From positions 14,091,915 through 14,155,914 of the forward strand of contig CAIIXF020000001.1 in NCBI GenBank assembly GCA_903813345.2: a stretch of DNA of 64,000 nucleotides. The letters run 5' to 3'. Below are positions 13,501-24,889 of this stretch, one piece after another; positions within the stretch are counted from its first letter, which is position 1, and each line of letters starts with the position of its first letter. The translations under genes were made by a program, and so were the position numbers. Source of the DNA: Owenia fusiformis (lineage: Eukaryota > Annelida > Polychaeta > Sabellida > Oweniidae). Below the pieces are notes generated by a model that saw only the letters and a list, made by a program, of their open reading frames with translations, ran no database searches and was not told where the DNA came from.

Positions 13501-15257
13501 CAACAAACAACTTGAGAATTTAATCTATCGAACTTCTGATTCACACATAGTTAGGCAATCCTTGTCGTTTTTGACCAATCAAAATGCAGTATCAACATGC
13601 ATTATATACAGATATATGCATGGGTTTAATGCATGTTTTTGATCATCAATTTTGAACATTTTGAAAGCCCTTCTGACCCCCTCCTCCTACGATAAGGGTT
13701 AAAGCGAAAAGCAGAAAACAGTTATAAGCAGCCTACCAGTACATGTAAAGTAATTCATAATTTCTAAAATAATTTTTGTCATAAACTAAATGTAACTAAA
13801 TATCATTAGTCGTCCGTGCTTCCTTAGCAAATACGTCATGTATGTTCGGAATGATTCATTATGAGTTGCCATGCCTATATCCTAAGTGTTTTCTAAATAG
13901 ATTTAAATTTAGTTGTGAGCACTAACGAGATAAATCAACCTCATTCCATCCTTCATTCAAAGGGCTTCATTAATTCCTCAATGGAAACAAGTGAAATACT
14001 ATTGGACCAAGGATGCCTAATTCGCATTCTATACCAGAATTCTAGACTGACAATTTCATTAATTGATATTACTTCGAGTGGCATGTTTATGGTGATATCC
14101 TATTTAAAACGATGACTGTTACTATAAAATAATGGCCGATATACTATTTTCTATTAAGTATTACGAGCGAATACGAGGCATTGCGCCAATCCATTTACAA
14201 TGACGCGTCCTTATAATCCTGGACTAAGAATAATGTGACAGGTTGATGACGATGTACAAAACAATTACTTTGATTGCAGATTTATTGATAATGATCAACT
14301 ATCTAAGTTAATGTGAAATAGTTATACAGTTAATTTACAGTGGTAACATTAGCAAAATGATTGAACTTTCAATTTTAGTTTTACATCAGGGAGTTCCATT
14401 AGTTTGAGTGCTAACATTCTGGAAAATAAAACATTATTGGATCAGTCGATAACACTTGCAATGAGACAGGAAAATGCATGAATGAACTGGCAGTTAAATA
14501 CAAATACGACAAACTTGGGACATAAAGTCTCCAAAACCCCAAAATAAGTAGCAAGGTGTGTTCTTAGATGCAGGGATTAAAATAAATTTAGTTTGAATGC
14601 AACATTAAGAACAGGTTGCATACAGTGATAAATCCCTATAACTGTATTAATGAAACAAGATAAAATTGACCCTGAAATTTAAGCTCACGAATTTCTACAA
14701 CATTTCAATGCAAGCTCATTACATGAATTATTAACGAAATATGCTTTTAAAAATCTCAGAGGCGATCATTGGTGCCTGTTTTACTATTAATAATTAATAA
14801 AACATTCCTATTTGTTATTTCCTTTGTCTGTTTTTTAAAACTGATGACTTTTTGTAAGGTACTTTGAATCTAGAAACATTTTTATTAATGAAAGGTGCAT
14901 AGAGATAAACTGATTTACACAGTTTCAACATGGGATTGGAAAATCCCGAGGGTTTATTAGAAATTACTATAAAAACATTATTTTAGATATCCGTTGAGTG
15001 TTTTTTAATCCTTGTAGGTGTATGTAGATTACCGTATGTATGTTTAATGTAAGATACAATATTTGAACAGACTGTTCCTAAAGTGATTGCACTGGACATT
15101 CTCGAATTTCTAACCCTTAAATCGAATTATATATAAATAGATGAAAAACTGTGACGCAAAGGGCATGGCAGATGCCATCGAACACCTTGCCAACGTCAGA
15201 CAAGCATGCCAACCATCAATTCTCAAAATGGCCTCAATCAAAACGAATCGATAATAC
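10557..15257. other. Long intergenic stretch, no gene seen
   Basis: About 4.7 kb of AT-rich sequence. The longest ORFs (near 12826-13086 and 13915-14115) have no recognisable domain, no splice context and ordinary noncoding composition. No clear repeat boundary was found. Confidence 0.5.
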
Positions 15258-15399
15258 CCGAGGGGTCATTCATCAAGCTATCGCAATAACTGCAACGTCG
15301 CAGACACTGCGACCACCGTGCGACGTCGCAGTGACTGCGACTGCGACCTATTCATTAACAAATCGCAGTCTGCGATGTCCCTGCGACCAGTCGCAGTGA

Positions 15400-15609
15400 T
15401 TACCACGTGCACGTGCTTGTACACGTGTTTGTTATCCTTTCGAGATCCTGTTGTATCATTTCGTAAAGTTTTATAATGGTTAACCTAGGCATGCGATATC
15501 GCAAAATAAGGTCCACATCATCGTATATTTGAAGAGGATCTGTACGATCTCTAAATACGCGTTCTCTACGTAGAGTGTTGCGGTTGAAATCAACCCTCAG
15601 TTGCGCCAT
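15400..15609 (-). pseudogene. HARBI1-like transposase N-terminal fragment (unit 1)
   Basis: A 69-residue ORF starting at an ATG (MAQLRVDFN...) with a segment RERVFRDRTDPLQIYDD, then a stretch like the N-terminal region of Harbinger transposase-derived nucleases (HARBI1). The DDE catalytic domain that should follow is absent: the reading frame ends in the TGCGAC-rich repeat. This is a deletion derivative, most likely a non-autonomous element that kept only the first part of the gene. The assignment is by resemblance and should be tested by profile search. Confidence 0.55.
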
Positions 15610-16540
15610 TTTGAACGAATAAATGCTGCTAATAGACGATTAAACACGTCATGCAAGATTGACAATATGATATTGATGGATACTGAGTGGGTACAGCCAC
15701 GTGGGTTCAAACCACGTGTAACGCACAATCACTGCGACCGGTCGCACGGTGAAGTACTTAAAAATACAAGCCGAAAACTAGCTGTTTTTGATAGCATCAC
15801 AAACATGTTAAACATAATGCATATGTTGTGCAATTTTAATATATCATGGATCGAATATCGATCTGTACGTCCTAGAATTTCCATATAATTTCATAAAGAA
15901 ATTCAATTAATTTAAGACATTTTTCTTGAACTTAAATCACTGCGACTGGGTACCACCGGTCGCTTAAATTTGGGCCATTATAGGGGTATTTCACTGCGAC
16001 GTCGCAGGAAATTCTACCGATCGCAGTCGCACGAGATTGATGAGTAGGACGTAATCGCTAAAAAGGGCCCTTGCGACATCGCAGGCTTGCGACGTGCTTG
16101 CGATAGCTTGATGAATTACCATATACAATAACGTCATTTCGAAGGGCAATATAGTCACTATTTTGCCCGCAGAAATGAAGGGCAAATATTGTCACTATAT
16201 AGAACAGACCCGGTAAGGTGGTAATAATTGATATTAATGTGACATGCTTGCAAGTTTTGCAATCCTTCTTTTTTCGAGTTATTGTAGAATGACACTTTTG
16301 AACGTGACCACCATTGCTCAAAACGACCGCCTTATTGGGCAAAATGCAATTTTATCAAAATTGCTAGAATCACTTTTGCAGTTGGAGTAAAGTAAAACAA
16401 CATACAAAAATGTTTACAATTTCTAAAAAATACCATAAAATTAACACTACACATAAGTAACCACAATTGCGATAGAATTTATACTCCCATTTGGGCATAG
16501 TCAAACGATATAAGGCAAAACATATTTTACTTATCGCCCG

Positions 16541-17398
16541 GAGGGGTCATTCATCAAGCTATCGCAATCACTGCGACGTAGCAGACACTGCGACCACCGT
16601 GCGAGGTCGCAGTGACTGCGACTGCGACCCATTCATTAACAAATCGCAGTCTGCGATGTCCATGCGACCAGTCGCAGTGATTACCACGTGGACGTGCTTG
16701 TACACGTGTTAGTTATCCTTTCGAGATCCTCTTGTATCGATTTCGTAAACTTTTATAATAGTTAACCCTAGGCATGTGACATCGCAAAATAAGGTCCACA
16801 TCATCGTTTATTTGAAGAGGATCTGTACGATCTCTAAGTACGCGTTCTATACGCAGAGCATTACGGTTGTAATCAACCATCAGTTGAACGAATAAACGCT
16901 TCCAGCAGACGATTAACATGTCATGCAAGATTGACAATATGGATACTGAGTGGGCACAGCCACGTGGGTCAAAACCACGTATAACGCACAATCACTGCGA
17001 CCGGTCGCACGGTGAAGTACTTAAAAATACAAGCCGAAAACTAGCTGTTTTTGGTAGCATCACAAACATGTTAAACATAATGCATATGCTCTGCAACTTT
17101 AATATAACATGGATCGAATATCGAACTATACGTCCTAGAATTTCTATATAATTTCATTAAGAAATTCAACTAATTTAAGACATTTTTCTTGAACTAAAAT
17201 CACTGCGACTGGGTACCACCGGTCGCTTAAATTTGGGCCATTTTAGGGGTATTTCACTGCGACGTCGCAGAAAATTCTACCGATCGCAGTCGCACGAGAT
17301 TGATGAATAGGACATAATCGCTAAAAAGGGCCCTTGCGACATCGCAGGCTTGCGACGTGCTTGCGACGTGCTTGCGACAGCTTGATGAATGACCCCTC
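16541..17398. mobile_element. Harbinger-derived unit 2, both ends present
   Basis: The better-preserved unit of the pair. Its ends GAGGGGTCATTCATCAAGCT and AGCTTGATGAATGACCCCTC are inverted repeats, continuing inward with TGCGATAG/TTGCGACAG-type sequence. The right part contains a local GACGTGCTTGC duplication absent from unit 1. Confidence 0.7.
16713..16991 (-). pseudogene. HARBI1-like transposase N-terminal fragment (unit 2)
   Basis: The counterpart of the unit-1 fragment, carrying the related segment RIERVLRDRTDPLQINDD. The original ATG context differs, and the C-terminal part is frameshifted or diverged relative to unit 1. It also lacks any catalytic domain. It marks the second unit of the composite element as homologous to the first. 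Confidence 0.55.
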
Positions 17399-17400
17399 GG

Positions 17401-18760
17401 ACGCACTGTGGGACGGATGGACAGACGAATATAGAGGCGCTTTCTATATCCCCCGTCTTCGATTAGATAATTAGTGGAGGAACTGCATTGATATTGATGA
17501 TATAATTACAACGGTGTAATATGTTCTTGATATTGGTTGTCCCACTCATTTGCATTGGTTATTTGTCCCTTGTGGTATTTTTGTCCTACCAGTAAGTGAT
17601 TTGTGGTACAAGTGATTAAGCTAAACTGCCAAGAAACCATATTCCTAAATCATTCCTGTTAAAGTACAAATACTAGAATAGTAGAGAACACAGTGGTCAA
17701 ATGAATGACGCTATTTGTCTTAAGGTTCCAATATACCATTGGAAAGGTGGGTGTGTTTGGTTTAAGGATCTGATCTCCGTTCGGATGTTTGCTTGTTACA
17801 ACTGTTGAAAAATTAACCTTTTTTAGAATTATAGTTTGTCTTGTTAGTGTTTGGAAAAATTTGGGAATTTTCATTTTACTCAAAAATGTATGTAAAAAGC
17901 ATAGTCACATAGAAAGTGACACAAATATTTTCTACTATTGAAGTGTTCATTCCCCTCTTTTAAATGTAAAAGCGAATGAAAAATATGCATGATGTAAAGA
18001 AGAAAGTTGGATATTTAAGTTCACAGAATAAATTTTGAACGTAAGTTCCTGATTTGCCTTGACATTTTTTATGACTCTTGAAGACAAAAATAGACCTGTG
18101 TTACAATATTAGACAAATTGATGATGGAAGATAAGTGAAATGTCATCCTCGATACTTAGTTCCTATATACTCTTTCTGATATGTCAAGCTGACTGTTACT
18201 TAGTCTACTTGGTCAAGCTAAAGATTAAGTCAACCTCTACCCAAGTAAAATTATACTATACTTGATTTTACAGCGATATTGATTACAAGACAAAGAAACA
18301 ATCCTTTAGGTTCATTGTTTCATAAAAAAGAATTGATCTTTTAACATTTCAATGAAAGTTTACAGTTGAAAAGTGTATAAATGAACAAACACAAGGAGCA
18401 TACACGACTCGAACTCGCAACCTCGTGAGATGGGTAAGGCGCCTTGTATAAATCACTTATCTGGGTGTCAATAACAGTTCATTATTCTATTACTATAGCG
18501 CCATTATATCCATAGTTTCAGCAATTAATTTAGGAATCCTTAGCTTTACGACATTTCTGTTAATATGACCCAAATTCACCCTGGTTTATCTACATAATTT
18601 ACCTCGATATGGGCACATATAGGTTCAAAAATCATCATCGCTAGGCCTACCTTAAACCTTAACCTTCATCCTAGCCTTAACGTGCAAGGATAGGGACGAA
18701 ATGATGAAATGATTCTTACCGACCCTCAATATTGTTATTTTTTCATCTTGCTATTTCAGA
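17401..18760. other. Intergenic or upstream region of the tachykinin gene
   Basis: No coding feature. Minus-strand sequence around 18395-18470 has a B-box-like GAGTTCGAGTCG and may be a tRNA-like SINE fragment. The sequence just before the tachykinin start ends in TTGCTATTTCAG|AAGTCAAGATG. That is a good splice acceptor, so an upstream 5' UTR exon may lie in this region or further left. Confidence 0.4.
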
Positions 18761-18767
18761 AGTCAAG

Positions 18768-21700
18768 ATGATCTCCAGGGGTTCCATTAAGGCCGTCTTC
18801 CTGCTATTATGTACGACTTGTGTTAGTGCGGAGTTGATGGGATCTTCACGAGACAGTTCTTCACTGCAGGGGTCTTCACTCTCAAATGATTACACAACTG
18901 TATGTATTATATCATAATATCATCCAGATAAGTTTAGTTAAAACATATCTTACAAGTAGAGTAAAAAATGCTACATAATGGTGCCATCGACTGGACAATC
19001 CGTTGTATAGTAGGACTTCCTGTTATTTTATCTTTATTACAGCAATAAAACAGTACGGAAATTGATTTGGATAATTAAATATAATTTACAAAAAGCAATT
19101 GATTTTCGAAATACAATGTTAATATTCTCAAAGGTGCATTAAGAAATTAAAATACCATTAATTAATCAATGTTATAACATTTATTAAAATCAAACAACCT
19201 AAACGTCTATGAACCATGGGCTTTCAAGAGAGCCCATGTATGAATTAAAGTCATAATAATCAGTTACAGTGTTGCATCTCTAAAAATGTTTAATCATAAA
19301 TGAACAGTCCAGATTTTACGATGAAAAATCAAACTAAACCACTTAAATAAAAAAGGAGGTGCATGAATTTAGACTATCCCGTCTCTTTTTATGAGAAGCC
19401 TTCATGAAAATGCGGTAAAAGTTATATTAGTTGAGCTTCTGAGTGTAGTACAAAAACATTGCGTCATTACTGCCATCCACTACTGCCATTACTGCCATCC
19501 ACTACTGCCATTACTGCCATCCACTACTGCCATTCATTACTGCCATTACTGCCATCCACTACTGCCATTACTGCCATCCACTACTGCCATTACTGCCATC
19601 CACTACTACCATTCATTACTGCCATTACTACCATTCACTACTGCCATTACTGCCATCCACTACTGCCATTACTGCCATCCACTACTGCCATCCACTACTG
19701 CCATTACTGCCATCCACTACTGCCATTACTGCCATCCACTACTGCCATTCATTACTGCCATTACTGCCATCCACTACTGCCATTACTGCCATCCACTACT
19801 GCCATTACTGCCATCCACTACTACCATTCATTACTGCCATTACTACCATTCACTACTACCATTACTGCCATCCACTACTGCCATTACTGCCATCCACTAC
19901 TGCCATTACTGCCATCCACTACTGCCATTACTGCCACCCACTACTGCCATTACTGCCATCCACTACTGCCATTACTGCCATCCACTACTACCATTCATTA
20001 CTGCCATTACTACCATCCACTACTGCCATTACTGCCATCCACTACTGCCATTACTGCCATCCACTACTGCCATTCATTACTGCCATTACTGCCATCCACT
20101 ACTGCCATTACTGCCATCCACTACTGCCATTACTGCCATCCACTACTGCCATTACTGCCATCCACTACTACCATTTATTACTGCCATTACTACCATTCAC
20201 TACTGCCATTACTGCCATCCACTACTGCCATTACTGCCATCCACTACTGCCATTACTACCATTCACTACTGCCATTACTGCCATCCACTACTGCCATTAC
20301 TGCCATCCACTACTGCCATTACTACCATTCACTACTGCCATTACTGCCATCCACTACTGCCATCCACTACTGCCATTCATTACTGCCATTACTGCCATCC
20401 ACTACTGCCATTACTGCCATCCACTACTGCCATCCACTACTGCCATTCATTACTGTCATTCACTACTGCCATCCACTACTACCATTACTGCCATTACTGC
20501 TATTCACTACTGCCATTACTGCCATCCACTACTGCCATTACTGCCATCCACTACTACCATTCATTACTGCCATTACTACCATTCACTACTGCCATTACTG
20601 TCATCCACTACTGCCATTCATTATTGCCATTCAATACTGCCATTACTGCCATCCACTACTGCCATTCATTACTGCCATTACTGCCATTCACTACTGCCGT
20701 TACTGCCATTCACTACTGCAATTACTGCCATCCACTACTGCCATTCATTACTGCCATTACTGCCATCCACTACTGCCATTACTGCCATCCACTACTGCCA
20801 TTACTGCCATCCACTACTACCATTCATTACTGCCATTACTACCATTCACTACTACCATTACTGCCATCCACTACTGCCATTACTGCCATCCACTACTGCC
20901 ATTACTGCCATCCACTACTGCCATTACTGCCACCCACTACTGCCATTACTGCCATCCACTACTGCCATTACTGCCATCCACTACTACCATTCATTACTGC
21001 CATTACTACCATCCACTACTGCCATTACTGCCATCCACTACTGCCATTACTGCCATCCACTACTGCCATTCATTACTGCCATTACTGCCATCCACTACTG
21101 CCATTACTGCCATCCACTACTGCCATTACTGCCATCCACTACTGCCATTACTGCCATCCACTACTACCATTTATTACTGCCATTACTACCATTCACTACT
21201 GCCATTACTGCCATCCACTACTGCCATTACTGCCATCCACTACTGCCATTACTACCATTCACTACTGCCATTACTGCCATCCACTACTGCCATTACTGCC
21301 ATCCACTACTGCCATTACTACCATTCACTACTGCCATTACTGCCATCCACTACTGCCATCCACTACTGCCATTCATTACTGCCATTACTGCCATCCACTA
21401 CTGCCATTACTGCCATCCACTACTGCCATCCACTACTGCCATTCATTACTGTCATTCACTACTGCCATCCACTACTACCATTACTGCCATTACTGCTATT
21501 CACTACTGCCATTACTGCCATCCACTACTGCCATTACTGCCATCCACTACTACCATTCATTACTGCCATTACTACCATTCACTACTGCCATTACTGTCAT
21601 CCACTACTGCCATTCATTATTGCCATTCAATACTGCCATTACTGCCATCCACTACTGCCATTCATTACTGCCATTACTGCCATTCACTACTGCCGTTACT

Positions 21701-24516
21701 GCCATTCACTACTGCAATTACTGCCATCCACTACTGCCATTCATTACTGCCATCCACTACTGCCATTACTGCCATCCACTACTGCCATTACTGCCATCCA
21801 CTACTGCCATTCATTACTGCCATTACTGCCATTCACTACTGCCATTACTGCCATTCATTGCTGTCATTCACTACTGCCATTACTGCCATTCACTACTGCC
21901 ATTATTGCCATCCACTACTGCCATTACCGCCATCCACTATTGCCATCACTGCCATTCACTACTGCAATTACTGCCATCCACTACTGCCATTACTGCCATT
22001 CACTACTGCCATTACTGCCATCCACTACTGCCATCCACTACTGCCATTACTGCCATCCACTACTGCCATTCATTACTGCCATTACTGCCATTCACTTCTG
22101 CCATTACTGCCATCCACTACTGCCATTACTGCCATTCACTACTGCCATTACTGCCATCCACTACTGCCATTCATTACTGCCATTACTGCCATTCATTACT
22201 GCCATTACTGCCATTCACTACTGCCATTACTGCCATCCACTACTGCCATTACTGCCATCCACTACTGCCATTACTGCCATCCACTACTGCCATTCATTAC
22301 TGCCATTACTGCCATTCACTACTGCCATTACTGCCATCCACTACTGCCATTACTGCCATTCACTACTGCCATTACTGCCATCCACTACTGCCATTCATTA
22401 CTGCCATTACTGCCATCCACTACTGCCATTACTGCCATCCACTACTGCCATTACTGCCATCCACTACTGCCATTACTGCCATCCACTACTGCCATTCATT
22501 ACTGCCATTACTGCCATTCACTACTGCCATTACTGCCATCCACTACTGCCATTACTGCCATTTACTACTGCCATTACTGCCATCCACTACTGCCATTCAT
22601 TACTGCCATTACTGCCATCCACTACTGCCATTACTGCCATCCACTACTGCCATTCATTACTGCCATTACTGCCATCCACTACTGCCATTACTGCCATCCA
22701 CTACTGCCATTATTGCCATCCACTACTGCCATTACTGCCATTCATTACTGCCATTACTGCCATTATTGCCATCCACTACTGCCATTACCGCCATCCACTA
22801 TTGCCAACAAAATTGTACTGAAGCATGATTCTGAACATGGGCTGATTTATTTCTTCAAAGACTTCTTAGAAAATGTAATGGTTTGAAAATGAGATCATGC
22901 CAGGAATCGCTTTGATAATGTTTCTTTATATCGTCTTCAACTTGATAAAGAATTACCAAAGCTCATCAAGAATGGACGATCTTGCAAAGGTACTCAAGTA
23001 AGAGCCTCTACTGATGTCTCAACATCATATCAATGATGCTATTGACCAGTTTTGGCCAATAATAAGGGCTACAATTGATCAAAATGATGGATATATTGAA
23101 CATCTGTTTATGAAGTTGACAAGTTTTTGAAAAACCGTTTTGAAACAAAAATGACGTCATTTGTATTATGGCCGCTGTTGACATAAATTTGAACTTATAG
23201 AAAAATCAAAAATAACTAGATTGGTGAAATTGAACAAGTTTAATTCAAGGTTCCAGATTCAGGTTTTTCATTTAAAAACAATTTTGATCTGATATTGATG
23301 AGAAAATGAGAAAGAAAATGTATATGATCTGTTCTTCACAAGTTAAAAATATGAACAGTAGTGTGGTAATTTCGAAAATTACGAAAATGACCTCGATTTT
23401 GGCCTTGACCTTTGAAACTCAAAACTTTGAGTCCTTTTTAAGGTCCTTTAATATTAACTTCTTTTAAAGTCAAAATAAAGATTTTTGAAATAGCACTTTT
23501 TTACTTTTAAAGATCAAAGAAGGTCAACCGGAAGTCGGATCTCATTTTCGATTTCAGATTCGGAATTCTGAGCAAATTTCTTAAAATTGTTAACATTTCC
23601 ATCGAGACATAGTGAGCGAAATGTTTAAAATACTTAAAGGAACTTAAAAAATTATATATTGCAAGAAATATCGAAAATGGAAATTTATGAAAATGAAAAA
23701 AAATTGACCTAGATTTTGACCTTTGACCGAGATAAAAATTTGACCTAATTTCCGAGTAGGCCAGTTACATACCATAACTGACCATATAAAAAAAATTTCA
23801 GTCTATTAGTTACTGAAAAAACGTCATTTTTGGACCACCCTGTATATTTAATTTTCTGGCGTTACGATGTGTAGTTTATCCTAGAGTTGATTCAGTTTGT
23901 ATGTATTTTAACAGGTTGCCCCTTGTATTTTTTCTTTCAATATATACATATTACATTGCATTATCCTTTAATATACTTGTAGGATAACTTGGACACACCT
24001 CTCACTGATAGCCAAGAAGAATCCTCAGAGACTAATGATTATGAAAATGAGTTGGAAATGCCTAAAAACGAAATCAGTAAAAGGGATCTTCTGCGGACTA
24101 AAGTGATCGACCTTATGAAGAGAAAATTCTACGCGATGCGTGGTAAAAAGAACACAATTGACTATGTAAAGAGAAAATTCTACGCAACTCGTGGAAAAAA
24201 AGATGACAGATATAGCAAGAGAAAGTTCTACGCTACACGTGGTAAAAAGGATTTCGAGGATTATATTGGAAAAAGCCCATTTTATGCAGCACGAGATCAA
24301 AGTGATTATGATGACAATATCATAAAGAGAAAATTTAACGCAATGCGTGGTAAAAGGAGTTCATATTCTGTGGACTCGGAATATCCACCGTCATGGAGAT
24401 GGAACCAAGTTCAACAACCAACATACAAAAGAGAATTTTATCCCTTGAGTGTGGGCAATGAAATTATTGATAAACGTGGTGTACCGAGAGGTTACGTAGC
24501 GACTCATGGGAGATGA
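18768..24516 (+). CDS. Tachykinin-related neuropeptide precursor (2 coding exons)
   Basis: Coding exons 18768-18899 and 23983-24516 are joined by GT-AG in phase 0 and give 221 residues. Exon 1 encodes a signal peptide (MISRGSIKAVFLLLCTTCVSA, cut after Ala). Exon 2 holds four KR/KK-bounded peptides with a Gly amide donor: KFYAMRG (24124), KFYATRG (24175), KFYATRG (24223) and KFNAMRG (24331). A degenerate SPFYAARD (24274) lacks the amidation Gly, and a terminal GYVATHGR looks like another decayed copy. Processing would yield KFYAMR-, KFYATR- and KFNAMR-amide. These fit the protostome tachykinin pattern FX(G/A)XR-amide, the ligands of tachykinin-type GPCRs. The acceptor just before the ATG implies a 5' UTR intron. 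The family call is from the motif. The Ala in place of the usual Gly, and the short uniform peptides, are unusual. Confidence 0.85.
19465..22805 (+). repeat. 3.3-kb intronic minisatellite of 9- and 13-base units
   Basis: The array mixes CCATTACTG (9) with CCATCCACTACTG, CCATTCATTACTG or CCATTCACTACTG (13), mostly alternating as a 22-base unit. The + strand is G-poor and C/T-rich and has no stop codons, so all three forward frames stay open for hundreds of codons. A block of about 996 bp is duplicated in tandem (about 19725-20720 and 20721-21716). Rare variants such as CCACCCAC, CCATTTATT, GCTATTCAC and GCCGTTAC recur exactly 996 bases apart. It sits entirely inside the coding intron of the tachykinin gene. 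Confidence 0.97.
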
Positions 24517-24634
24517 AAAAGGAGAAAACATGGAAAAATGTCAAATGATGTAATTAATTATTCTATTCCAAGAGCAAATTTATATCTCACAGTCTAATGG
24601 ATAAAAAATTAATGAATCTAAATACTGTGTAATA

Positions 24635-24889
24635 TTGTCAAATCTATCGTTCAATTACATTCGGGTGGGTGCTAGAAAGAAATTTGTCGACAGGCAAGAT
24701 ATTGACTATGTCTTGAGTATGGTTCAGTTGAGTCCCGAGGAGATTGGGGCTGATCATACAATGTACTCATTAAAGGAGATGAGCAGATATCCGATTAAAG
24801 AAACGATGCAAATTCTATCCATTTGCAAAGAAGAACTGAGTGGACATAGTATAAGAATGGTTTATGACGAGACCTTCACGGCTATGTAA
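24635..24889 (+). CDS. Unassigned 84-codon ORF downstream of tachykinin gene
   Basis: An open frame ending in TAA at 24887-24889, with a protein-like composition (charged and hydrophobic residues mixed, segment IKETMQILSICKEELSG). It has no in-frame ATG near its start. A possible acceptor GGTGCTAG lies at about 24667-24674, which would leave about 71 residues as a terminal exon. It is in a different frame from the tachykinin exon and starts only 118 bases after that stop. It could be an alternative last exon, 3' UTR, or a chance ORF. I recognise no family. Confidence 0.2.
   Translation: MSNLSFNYIRVGARKKFVDRQDIDYVLSMVQLSPEEIGADHTMYSLKEMSRYPIKETMQILSICKEELSGHSIRMVYDETFTAM

Larger units (their letters stand above)
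15258..17400. mobile_element. Two-unit Harbinger-derived composite element
   Basis: Two similar units of about 860 bp (15258-16120 and 16541-17398) lie in the same orientation, separated by about 420 bp of unrelated sequence. The outermost ends form an inverted repeat: CCGAGGGGTCATTCATCAAG at the left and its reverse complement at the right. The two inner ends are partly eroded. Each unit is packed with TGCGAC/GTCGCA hexamers and carries, on the minus strand, a fragment resembling the N-terminus of a HARBI1-type transposase. Target-site duplications could not be resolved, so the PIF/Harbinger assignment rests on the protein fragments. Confidence 0.7.

Noticed and set aside
15601-15888. Plus-strand ORF and its copy at 16918-17151
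   Set aside because: They are alike only because the two Harbinger units are duplicates. No domain, and opposite in strand to the transposase fragments.
18395-18470. tRNA gene on the minus strand
   Set aside because: Only a B-box-like sequence is visible. Acceptor and anticodon stems could not be formed, so at most a SINE fragment.
19465-22805. Possible CRISPR-like array of direct repeats
   Set aside because: There are no unique spacers between repeats. Units are contiguous 9- and 13-mers, and the setting is a eukaryotic intron.
19391-22886. ORFs of 1145, 1120 and 342 codons on the + strand
   Set aside because: They are one simple-sequence array read in three frames. All three encode the same HYCHYCHPLLP-like repeats because the 22-base period rotates the frame, and the array lies inside an intron.
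24025-24300. 91-codon minus-strand ORF
   Set aside because: It is the antisense of the tachykinin peptide repeats.
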